From RPQJ01 sp963778185 (GTDB lineage Bacteria > Pseudomonadota > Gammaproteobacteria > Steroidobacterales > Steroidobacteraceae), in NCBI GenBank assembly GCA_963778185.1, contig CAVZTF010000003.1, positions 806,001-870,000 on the forward strand: 64,000 nt of DNA, in the 5' to 3' direction. The notes below the pieces were generated by a model. That model made no database searches and had not been told where the DNA came from. It worked only from the letters and a program-made list of their open reading frames with translations. The stretch's first letter is position 1. The number at the start of each line of letters is the position of its first letter. Below, in pieces: positions 33,183 through 40,136 of this stretch. A program made the translations under genes and the position numbers.

Positions 33183-33971
33183 GTGGTGAGCACGGCTGTC
33201 GCCGAGGTACGTGAGCGGTTGCCGATCCTGTTCCAGGACGAGTTCCTCGCGGTGGTCGACAAGCCGTCGGGCCTGCTCGTGCACCGCTCGCCCATCGATC
33301 GCCACGAACGCCGGTTCGCCGTGCAGCTGCTGCGCAACCAGCTGGGCCGGCGGGTCTACCCGGTGCATCGTCTCGACAAGGGAACCTCGGGCGTGCTGGT
33401 CTTCGCGCTGGACCGCGGGACGGCGCGGACGATGGCCGCGGAGTTCGCGCAGCAGCGAATCCGCAAGAGCTACCTCGCCGTGGTCCGCGGCTGGCCTGCG
33501 GAGTCGGGCGAGATCGACCATCCACTCGAAGCGGTGGAGGATGCCCTCATCGCAGCGGGCCCGGCCGGGCCCAGGCCCGCGCGTACGCGCTTTCGAACGC
33601 TGGCCACGGCCGAGCTGCCGCACCGCGTGGACCGCTACCCCACGAGCCGCTACGCGCTCGTTGAACTGCAACCGCAGACGGGACGGCGGCACCAGCTGCG
33701 CCGCCACCTCGCGCACGTCTCGCACCCGATCATCGGCGACTCGACCTACGGCAAGGGCCGGCACAACCGGCTGTTCGCCGAACTCTTCGGCATGCAGCGC
33801 CTGCTGCTCGCCTGCGTACGCCTCGAGTTCAAGCACCCGGCGACCGGCGAACCGCTCACGATCGGGACGACTCCGGGCACGGACTTCGACGCCGTGCTGC
33901 AGCGACTCGGGTGGAGCGGGCCGCCGTCCGCGGCCGGGTTCAGCTCGACTTCGCCTTCACCTTCGCCGTGA
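33183..33971 (+). CDS. RluA-type pseudouridine synthase (TruC-like)
   Basis: A 262-residue RNA-modifying enzyme with no S4 domain. The catalytic aspartate is D65 in VHRLDKGTSGVLVFAL, and the other RluA motifs are LVELQPQTGRRHQLRRHLAHVSHPIIGDSTYG and RLLLACVRLEF. The short form without an S4 domain and the HRLDKGTSG box fit TruC (tRNA U65). GTG 33183 is the proposed start; a second GTG follows directly. The tail STSPSPSP overlaps the convergent TPR gene by 32 bases. Confidence 0.87.
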   Translation: MVSTAVAEVRERLPILFQDEFLAVVDKPSGLLVHRSPIDRHERRFAVQLLRNQLGRRVYPVHRLDKGTSGVLVFALDRGTARTMAAEFAQQRIRKSYLAVVRGWPAESGEIDHPLEAVEDALIAAGPAGPRPARTRFRTLATAELPHRVDRYPTSRYALVELQPQTGRRHQLRRHLAHVSHPIIGDSTYGKGRHNRLFAELFGMQRLLLACVRLEFKHPATGEPLTIGTTPGTDFDAVLQRLGWSGPPSAAGFSSTSPSPSP

Positions 33972-34599
33972 GGGCCGCGATCTCGGCGCGGCGACCCTGG
34001 TCTGCCCGCTCGCGGCCGGGCCGCGCCGGCGCCTTCGCCGCCTTGTCGAGGTACTTGAGCGCCTCGGCGTACTCGCCTTCCTCGTACAGGAACTCCCCGT
34101 AGAAATAGTTCGGGTCGATGCCGTTCGGATTCTGCTCCAGCGCCTTGCGCAGCAGGTCACGCGCCTTGTCGTCGTCGCCGAAGCCGACCGGAAAGCCGGG
34201 GACCCTGGCGTAGAGAGTACCGAGGCTCGTGTAGGCCGAGCCTTCGAGGGCGCGCGGGTCGATCTTGAGCGCGGCCTCGAGGTTGCCGCGCGCTTCCTTC
34301 GCGAGGCCGAGTGCACCGAGCCCGCCCTTCGCGCCCGCGTAACTGCTCTCGATGATGCCTTCCCAGATCAGCGCCTCGGCGCGCCCGGGATGCTGCCTGG
34401 TAAAGGACTCGGCGCGCTTCTCGAGCGCCTCGAAGGCCTGCGAGCGTGCGTCGCCGGCCGGCGTGTCGTAGTTGACCTTGGCCCATTCCTGCTGGATGGA
34501 CAGCAGTTGCGCGTCGAAGGCCGGGTCCGCGGTCGCAGCGTCGGCGGTCGCGATGGCAAGCAGGGCGGCGGGGACGAGCAGGATTCGCTGGAACTTCAT
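33940..34599 (-). CDS. exported TPR-like protein of the acyl cluster
   Basis: A 219-residue periplasmic protein: signal peptide MKFQRILLVPAALLAIATADA, then helical repeats (EALIWEGIIESSYAGAKGG, ALKIDPRALEGSAYTSLGTLY, ALEQNPNGIDPNYFYGEFLYEEGEYAEALKYLDKA) resembling TPRs. The ATG has GAGGAA 8 bases before it. It is the last gene of the five-gene leftward operon, 14 bases after the SDR gene, and may be the envelope-facing or carrier part of that pathway. No enzyme motif is seen. Confidence 0.78.
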   Translation of the reverse strand: MKFQRILLVPAALLAIATADAATADPAFDAQLLSIQQEWAKVNYDTPAGDARSQAFEALEKRAESFTRQHPGRAEALIWEGIIESSYAGAKGGLGALGLAKEARGNLEAALKIDPRALEGSAYTSLGTLYARVPGFPVGFGDDDKARDLLRKALEQNPNGIDPNYFYGEFLYEEGEYAEALKYLDKAAKAPARPGRERADQGRRAEIAALTAKVKAKSS

Positions 34600-34613
34600 G
34601 GATCGATTCCTCT

Positions 34614-35435
34614 TCAAGGCTTGGTCGCCGGGATGGCCGGCTCGCCGGCATAGCGCCGGATGACGGGGAGTTGCTTGCGCAGGGCGCCGTCGACCAGGCG
34701 CGGCAGGACGCCATTCACGCGCGCGAAGAATTTCTCGGGCCAGCCGATCACCGCCTCGACGCGGCCGCCGGCCAGCATGTCGCAGACGGCCTTCGCGACC
34801 AGCGCTGGCGGATCCATCGTCACGCCGAGCTCGTCGTTCATGCGCTCGACGGCCGAGGTGTTGATGCCCGTGCGGGTCGCACGCGGCGCGATGTAGCGAA
34901 CGCTGACATTCGTGCCGGCGAGCTCGCGGCGCAGCGCCTCGGTGAAGCCGCGTACCGCGAACTTGGTGGCCGAGTAGACCGCGTAGCCCGGGTAGCCGAT
35001 GGCCCCGAACACCGAGCCGGTGTTGAGGATGCAGGCCTCGGGCTGGCGCTGCAGGTGCGGCAGCAGCGTGCGGCAGAGGTGCATCGGCGCCTGCAGGTTG
35101 ATGGCAATCGCCAGGTCGAGCTGCTCCGGCGGCTGGTCGGCGAACATGTGGAAGTGATTGACCCCCGCGTTGTTGACCAGCACGTTGACGCCGCCCTGCC
35201 AGGCGGCCGCCGCGGCGCAGAGCCGCGCGCGATCGGCGCTGCGGGTCAGGTCGGCAGTCAGCGTGCCGGCGCGCTCGCCGTAGCGTGACAGGCGCTGCGC
35301 CGCCCGCTCGAGCGCCGCCTCGTCGCGGTCGACGAGCAGCACCGAGGCGCCACGCGCGAGCAGCTCGTCGGCGATTGCGCCGCCGATGCCGCCGGCGCCG
35401 CCCGTCACCAGGGCGCGAATGGATTGGGACTTCAT
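34614..35435 (-). CDS. short-chain dehydrogenase/reductase of the acyl cluster
   Basis: A 273-residue NAD(P)-dependent SDR. TGGAGGIGGAIADELLARG binds the cofactor, VLVNNAGVNHF follows, the catalytic serine lies in TGSVFGAIGYPG, and YSATK holds the Tyr-Lys pair. The C-terminal helix region (WPEKFFARVNGVLPRLVDGALRKQLPVI) resembles SDRs acting on lipids. AGGAGAA precedes ATG 35435, which overlaps the diiron-enzyme stop by 4 bases (ATGA). It would reduce or oxidise the product of the preceding steps. Confidence 0.87.
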   Translation of the reverse strand: MKSQSIRALVTGGAGGIGGAIADELLARGASVLLVDRDEAALERAAQRLSRYGERAGTLTADLTRSADRARLCAAAAAWQGGVNVLVNNAGVNHFHMFADQPPEQLDLAIAINLQAPMHLCRTLLPHLQRQPEACILNTGSVFGAIGYPGYAVYSATKFAVRGFTEALRRELAGTNVSVRYIAPRATRTGINTSAVERMNDELGVTMDPPALVAKAVCDMLAGGRVEAVIGWPEKFFARVNGVLPRLVDGALRKQLPVIRRYAGEPAIPATKP

Positions 35436-36127
35436 GCGATTCTCCTGTGCGGCGCCGTCGCCTCGTGTGAGGCGGCGGGATCGCCGAGGCCGCGGAACAT
35501 CTGGCCGTACAGCCAGTAGATGCCGCGTGCGCAGCGGACCACGGCCTCGCGGTCCGCCGGATCGCTGAGCCGCTCGAGGATGTCCGCGAGGTCGTTGACG
35601 TGCTGCTTGTCGAGCTCGCCGTGGCTGCGCAGGTAGGTAAACGCGCGCGCCGGAAGCCCGAGCGTCTCCTGCATGCGATCCGCCGCCTGCAGTGCGAGCG
35701 CGACGCTGGTGCCTTCGAGCACGTGCACCATGCCGAAGAAACCGAGCGGATTGCGGCGCATGACGGTGTCGTATGCGTACGCGATCATCGCCTCGGTGGC
35801 AATGGCGGGCTGCGATGCAGCGGCCGCCGCGCGATCGCCGCCGGCGTGCGCGATGTCGTTCAGGACCCACTCGTCGTGCCCGGCTTCCTCCTCCAGGTAA
35901 TGCAGCACGGCGTCCTGCAGCCAGCGATGCTGCTCGGGCAGTCGCGCACCGACTGCCATCAGCAACGGCACGGTGTGGCGGACGTGGTGGTAAGCCTGCG
36001 TCAGGAACTCGACGTAGAGCTCGCGGGTCACGTCGCCGGCCAGGCAGCGCCCGATTACCGGCGCGGTCAGCAGGCACTGACGGTCAGCCGCCGTCGCGCG
36101 CGCCAGTTGCTCGTGGAACTTCATCAT
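35432..36127 (-). CDS. heme-oxygenase-like diiron enzyme (HDO; UndA/TenA-like fold)
   Basis: A 231-residue all-helical protein of the iron-containing redox enzyme group. Candidate metal ligands are visible on separate helices: E81 and H84 (EEEAGHDEW), H135 and E138 (MVHVLEGTS), D173 and H176 (HGELDKQHVNDL). Known HDOs include UndA, which cuts fatty acids to 1-alkenes, and N-oxygenases; the reaction here is not known. The ATG directly follows the stop of the acyl-ligase gene, so its substrate is plausibly the fatty acyl product of that ligase. Its own stop overlaps the SDR gene. Confidence 0.82.
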   Translation of the reverse strand: MMKFHEQLARATAADRQCLLTAPVIGRCLAGDVTRELYVEFLTQAYHHVRHTVPLLMAVGARLPEQHRWLQDAVLHYLEEEAGHDEWVLNDIAHAGGDRAAAAASQPAIATEAMIAYAYDTVMRRNPLGFFGMVHVLEGTSVALALQAADRMQETLGLPARAFTYLRSHGELDKQHVNDLADILERLSDPADREAVVRCARGIYWLYGQMFRGLGDPAASHEATAPHRRIA

Positions 36128-37621
36128 TCACCTCGTCCAGGAATCGACCGTGTTGCCGTAGAGCGCGTCGAGCAGCGCGCCGTGCCGCTGCAGGATGGCG
36201 CCACGCCGCAGCCTGCCGTTGGCGGTCAGCAGGCCGTTCTCGAATGAGAATGGCTCGGGTGCGCGCACCCAGCGGCGCACCCTCGCGTAATCCGGCAATC
36301 GGGCGTTCGCGGCCGCAATGCCGCGATCGATGCCCTCGTCGTCGCACCCGTCGGTGACGCTCACGATCGCGACCGCGTATGGGCGGGCCTCGCCGTGCAC
36401 CATCACCTGCCGGACGCCGGGCTGCTGCGCGACCTCGAGCTCGACCCACTCCGGCGCGACGTTGCGCCCGAGGCTGGAGATGAAGACATTGCGCAGCCGG
36501 CCGCGCACGTAGACATAGCCGTCCGCGTCGATCTCGCCCAGGTCACCCGTCGGCCACTCCTCGCCGGGGTGGCGCAGCGCATCCCCCAGGTATCCATGCG
36601 TGGTCACGCCCGACACCATGATCTGGCCGTCCTCGGCGATCCGCACGCTTGCGTGCGGCAGGGGCCGACCGACGCTGCCCCTGCGGCGCGCCCCGGGCGT
36701 GTTCAGGCAGACGACCGACGCGCATTCGCTCAAGCCGTAGCCTTCGAAGACGGGCAGGCCGACCGAGTCGGCCCGCTCGAGGAGGTCGATGGAGACTGCC
36801 GCGCCGCCCACCGCGACGAATTTCAAGGTGGCGGGAACGCGCCAGCCGCGCTCGGCGGCGGTCACGAGCAGGCGCAGGAGTTCTGGCACGAGGACGATGC
36901 TCTCCGGATGCGAGGTGGCGATGCAGCGCAGCAGGCGCGGGACGTCCGGCCCGGCGTAGCTCATGCCCGTGACCCGCGCGGGCGGGAGCAGGCAGGTCGC
37001 ACCGGCGAGCAGCGGCGCGTGGATGCCGGCGATGTTCTCGAGTAGCGTGGCCAGCGGCAGCAGGCACAGGTGGCGCTCGATGCCGAGCGGCGCGGTTGCG
37101 CCCGCCAGGGAGCGCGCGACTGTCTCGATCTGCGCCGTGCCCAGGCAGACGCCCTTCGGCGTGCCCGTGCTGCCGGACGTGTAGGTCACCTTGGCGGTGC
37201 CCGGCGGCAGCGGACGCCGTGCCGCCGCATCGAGCGGGCGGCGGAACATGGCAAGGCCGGTTCGACCGGACACGCCCGTGGTCCGCCAGCCTGCGAGCAA
37301 CGCGCGGCAGCGCTGCGGCGCGTCGGTGAGCACGCAATCGATGCCTGCGTCGTCCAGCGCGTGCAGCATCTGCCCGGCCGTGAAATAGCCGGGCAATGGC
37401 ACGCACGGCAGCTCGCGCGCGTGCAGCGCGAGGTCGGCGACGGCCCAGCAGAGCCCGTTGTCGGCGAGCAGCGCGAATCGCTCGCCGCTGGCCGCGAACC
37501 ACTCGCCTTCCGCCTCCACCAGCGCGGCGAGTTCGTCGGGAGTGACCGACTGGTCGCCGTCGTCCAGGGCGGCCCGGCCGGGCGCCACCGGCGCGGCGAG
37601 CGCCACCGCGCTAGCGTTCAA
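36128..37621 (-). CDS. AMP-dependent acyl ligase of the acyl cluster
   Basis: A 497-residue adenylate-forming enzyme, activating a carboxylic acid as acyl-AMP and then thioester. The P-loop is VTYTSGSTGTPKGVCLG; then VFEGYGLSECASVVCLN (motif A5) and GDLGEIDADGYVYVRGRLRNVFISSLGRNVAPEWVE (A7-A8). The usual lysine-containing C-terminal motif (A10) is less clear: the ending reads PFSFENGLLTANGRLRRGAI, which fits. It resembles long-chain fatty-acid ligases. Its ATG overlaps the hemolysin-like gene's stop by 11 bases. Confidence 0.87.
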   Translation of the reverse strand: MNASAVALAAPVAPGRAALDDGDQSVTPDELAALVEAEGEWFAASGERFALLADNGLCWAVADLALHARELPCVPLPGYFTAGQMLHALDDAGIDCVLTDAPQRCRALLAGWRTTGVSGRTGLAMFRRPLDAAARRPLPPGTAKVTYTSGSTGTPKGVCLGTAQIETVARSLAGATAPLGIERHLCLLPLATLLENIAGIHAPLLAGATCLLPPARVTGMSYAGPDVPRLLRCIATSHPESIVLVPELLRLLVTAAERGWRVPATLKFVAVGGAAVSIDLLERADSVGLPVFEGYGLSECASVVCLNTPGARRRGSVGRPLPHASVRIAEDGQIMVSGVTTHGYLGDALRHPGEEWPTGDLGEIDADGYVYVRGRLRNVFISSLGRNVAPEWVELEVAQQPGVRQVMVHGEARPYAVAIVSVTDGCDDEGIDRGIAAANARLPDYARVRRWVRAPEPFSFENGLLTANGRLRRGAILQRHGALLDALYGNTVDSWTR

Positions 37622-38240
37622 GCTTCGCCGCCCGGAAGCCCGGAATGCGACGGCTCAGCGGCAGGTAGCCGGCAAACACGCGTGGATCGGTCTCGTAGTA
37701 GCGGCCCCAGCGGTCCGGACCACCCGCGACGCGCCTGCCGTCGGCGCGTCCGAGCTCCACCAGGGGCGCCCCCAATCCGAGCAGGATCCCGCGCACGGTG
37801 CTGGTCGCGGTGAAGACGATCCACCGATACTCGAGCGACAGCAGGTAAGCCGGCAGCATCGCGACCATGCGCACGGCCGCGCGGCAGTTGGCCCCGGCGA
37901 GGTTGCCGACTTCGACCACCTGGTCGCGCCGGATCGACTTGCCCGTGGCCTCGGCGATGGCCGATTCGACCGGCTGCTCGAGGTATTGCTCGAGGTAGAG
38001 CGGCCGGGGAGCCGCGCCGCGCAGGCCGACGACGCCGCGCAACTGGCCGGAGCCGTCGCGCAACGAGAGCAGCGTCGGCATGAAGCTGGCGACGGTCGCG
38101 TCGTGTCCACGCCTGAATGCCTCGGCGACGAAGGCCTCGAGCTCGCCGCGCTCCGGCGCGTCCGAGTCGGCGATGGCGAAGCGCAGCGGGCGCCCCTGGC
38201 CGTGAAAAAGATCGTTGTGCGCGGCGGTCGATTCACTCAA
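37611..38240 (-). CDS. thermostable hemolysin family (GNAT-like) protein
   Basis: A 209-residue protein of the T_hemolysin family, named from a Vibrio haemolysin but by fold prediction close to acyltransferases/autoinducer synthases. Conserved features: GELEAFVAEAFRRGHDATVASFMPTLLSLRD, then YLEQYLEQPVESAIAEATG, VVEVGNLAGANCRAAVRMVAMLPAYLLS and FTATSTVRGILLGLGAP. No signal peptide is seen, which argues against a secreted toxin. It is the first gene of the operon, 55 bases downstream of the minus-strand copy of the mirror promoter, and may transfer or load the acyl group. Confidence 0.83.
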   Translation of the reverse strand: MSESTAAHNDLFHGQGRPLRFAIADSDAPERGELEAFVAEAFRRGHDATVASFMPTLLSLRDGSGQLRGVVGLRGAAPRPLYLEQYLEQPVESAIAEATGKSIRRDQVVEVGNLAGANCRAAVRMVAMLPAYLLSLEYRWIVFTATSTVRGILLGLGAPLVELGRADGRRVAGGPDRWGRYYETDPRVFAGYLPLSRRIPGFRAAKLER

Positions 38241-38294
38241 GCGGGACTCCTTTGGGCCGACTGGCTCCCCGGGGCAATCACCCCGCGTTCGTCG

Positions 38295-38325
38295 GTTAGA
38301 CGGCGGCCGCGGCCGAAATCAATCG
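38295..38325 (-). promoter_or_regulatory. mirror ECF-type promoter element, left copy
   Basis: Read on the minus strand: CGATTGATTTCGG (38325-38313), 9 bases, CCGTCTAAC (38303-38295). GTCTAA has the form of ECF -10 elements and TTGATT could be the -35, 15 bases apart. It points to the thermostable-hemolysin operon. It matches the right copy in 22 of 31 positions, all in the two outer blocks. Confidence 0.7.
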
Positions 38326-38402
38326 CGCGGCGTGCTTCAACGCGGGAAAACATCCCACAATCAAATAGTTGCGATCACTCGACCGGCGCTCGGCGGCGGC
38401 CC

Positions 38403-38433
38403 CGATTGATTTCGGCGGGGCGCCCCGTCTAAC
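38403..38433 (+). promoter_or_regulatory. mirror ECF-type promoter element, right copy
   Basis: CGATTGATTTCGG (38403-38415), a 9-base centre differing from the left copy, and CCGTCTAAC (38425-38433). It ends 12 bases before the sigma-factor ATG at 38445, so the sigma transcript would have almost no leader. The pair strongly suggests auto-regulation plus control of the divergent operon. Confidence 0.7.
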
Positions 38434-38444
38434 TGCGCAAGGCA

Positions 38445-39068
38445 ATGGACGAAAACGTGACCGACGACCGGGATCTGGTGCAGCGGATGCTCGCGGGCGA
38501 GGAACGCGCGTTCGTCGTGTTCTTCGAGACGTACTTTCCGCGCGTCTACCGTTTTGCTTTGCCGCGCCTGGACCGCAATCAGGACACGGCCAAGGACGTG
38601 GTGCAGGCCACGCTCATCAAGGCGATGCGCAAGCTGGGCGATTTCCGCGGCGAGGCCGCGCTCTTCACCTGGCTCTGCCAGATCTGCCGGCGCGAGATCG
38701 CCGACCACGTGCGCTCGCAGAGGCGACGGTCGGAGAAGGTCGTGCTCATCGAGGACAGCGCGGAGGTGCGCGCGGCGCTCGAGTCGATCGAGGCGCCGGC
38801 GGGCGACGACCCGCTGCGGCGCGCCGACAGCGCCGAGCTGAAGCAGCTCGTGCACGCGGTGCTCGATCGCCTGCCGGGTCGCTACGGCGAGGCGCTGGAG
38901 TGGAAGTATGTCGAGGGGCGGTCGGTCGAGGAAATCGGCGACCTGCTGGGGATCGGCCAGACGGCCGCGCAATCGCTGCTGGCGCGAGCGCGGGTGGCGT
39001 TTCGGGAAGGACTCGAAGCCGTATTCGGCGCATCGGCCGCGGACGTGCTCGCGAGCCTGGAGGCCTGA
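38445..39068 (+). CDS. ECF sigma factor of the FecI-like surface-signalling operon
   Basis: A 207-residue sigma factor. Region 2: FFETYFPRVYRFALPRLDRNQDTAKDVVQATLIKAMRKLGDFRGEAALFTWLCQICRREIADHVR (about residues 26-92). Region 4: LDRLPGRYGEALEWKYVEGRSVEEIGDLLGIGQTAAQSLLARARVAFR (about 145-190). It leads an operon with FecR-like and TonB-receptor genes. Its start lies 12 bases after a GTCTAA -10 box; a GTG four codons later is an alternative start. Confidence 0.92.
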   Translation: MDENVTDDRDLVQRMLAGEERAFVVFFETYFPRVYRFALPRLDRNQDTAKDVVQATLIKAMRKLGDFRGEAALFTWLCQICRREIADHVRSQRRRSEKVVLIEDSAEVRAALESIEAPAGDDPLRRADSAELKQLVHAVLDRLPGRYGEALEWKYVEGRSVEEIGDLLGIGQTAAQSLLARARVAFREGLEAVFGASAADVLASLEA

Positions 39069-39077
39069 GGGGAAGAC

Positions 39078-40079
39078 ATGAACGAAGAATTGCGCTCGGA
39101 CACCCTGGGGGACCGCGACCTCGCGGCCGTGCTTGCGGCAACTGGCGCGCGCGTTCGGCCCTCGGCCGACGCGATGGCCGAGGTGAGGGCCGCCGTCGAG
39201 GCCGAATGGCGCTCGACGGTCGCTACGCGCCGGAATCGGCAGCGAACCACGGTCTGGGCCGCGGCCGCAGGCATCGCGGTGGCGGCGGTCGCGGTCTGGA
39301 TTGCGCGCCCATGGGTTCAACCCAGCGGCGAGGTCGTGGCGTCGGTGGCGCGCGTCGTCGGCGACGTCCAGCAGGACAGCGGCGACGGGGACTGGACCGC
39401 GCTCGCGGCCACCGATTCCGTCGCGGCCGGAGCACGACTGCGTACCGGTCCCGAGGGTCGTGCGGCCGTACGGCTGCAGGGCGGCGTCGAGTTGCGACTC
39501 GATTCCGACACCGTCATCGCATTCGAGGATCCCGGTCACGCCAGGCTCGCCGCCGGCGCCCTCTACGTGGACTCCGGGGCGCAACCGGGCGCGGACTCGC
39601 CGGACTTCGCGCTGGAGACGCCCGCCGGCAGCGTGCGGCATCTCGGCACCCAGTACGAGGCACGCCTGCTGGGCGGGGCGCTGCGCGTCGGCATTCGCGA
39701 AGGGCGCGTCGAGATCGGCGGCCCCGGCGGCAGGCTGCAGGGCGCTGCAGGCGAGCAACTGGTCCTCGAGGACGGCCGCGTCACGCGCTCGCCGCTTGCC
39801 ACGACGGCGGACGCCTGGGGCTGGGTCGCTGCCGTCACGCCACCCTTCAACATCGAGGGCCGCAGCGTCGATGCGTTCCTCGCCTGGGTTGCGCGCGAAA
39901 CCGGGCGCACCGTCGCCTACGCGTCGCCGGACGCGGCACAACGGGCGCGCGAGGTGGTCCTGAACGGCTCCGTCGAGGGCTTGACCCCCGACGAGGCCGT
40001 CGTGGCCGTGCTTTCGACGACCTCCCTGCGGTCATCCATCCAGGGCGAGCGCATACGCATCGACGCGGCGGCACTTTAG
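39078..40079 (+). CDS. FecR-like transmembrane sigma regulator
   Basis: A 333-residue regulator. A cytoplasmic N-terminus of about 58 residues is followed by one membrane helix (VWAAAAGIAVAAVAVWIA) and a periplasmic FecR domain (LRTGPEGRAAVRLQGGVELRLDSDTVIAFED through ETPAGSVRHLGTQYEARLLGG and VGIREGRVEI). The C-terminal 75 residues (FNIEGRSVDAFLAWVARETGRTVAY onward) look like an STN-type domain for contact with the TonB receptor. It relays receptor occupancy to the sigma factor encoded 9 bases upstream. Confidence 0.88.
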   Translation: MNEELRSDTLGDRDLAAVLAATGARVRPSADAMAEVRAAVEAEWRSTVATRRNRQRTTVWAAAAGIAVAAVAVWIARPWVQPSGEVVASVARVVGDVQQDSGDGDWTALAATDSVAAGARLRTGPEGRAAVRLQGGVELRLDSDTVIAFEDPGHARLAAGALYVDSGAQPGADSPDFALETPAGSVRHLGTQYEARLLGGALRVGIREGRVEIGGPGGRLQGAAGEQLVLEDGRVTRSPLATTADAWGWVAAVTPPFNIEGRSVDAFLAWVARETGRTVAYASPDAAQRAREVVLNGSVEGLTPDEAVVAVLSTTSLRSSIQGERIRIDAAAL

Positions 40080-40120
40080 AACCGCGTGCAGTCCCGATAG
40101 GCCGCGGGCCGTCGCTCGGC

Positions 40121-40126
40121 TAGTAT
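40121..40126 (+). promoter_or_regulatory. -10-like box beside TonB receptor start
   Basis: TAGTAT ends 10 bases before the GTG start at 40137. It could give an extra, leaderless transcript of the receptor gene. Confidence 0.3.
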
Positions 40127-40136
40127 CCGGCGGCCC

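Noticed and set aside
37611..38240. Calling the first cluster gene a secreted haemolysin toxin
   Set aside because: No signal peptide and a biosynthetic operon context; the family name is historical.
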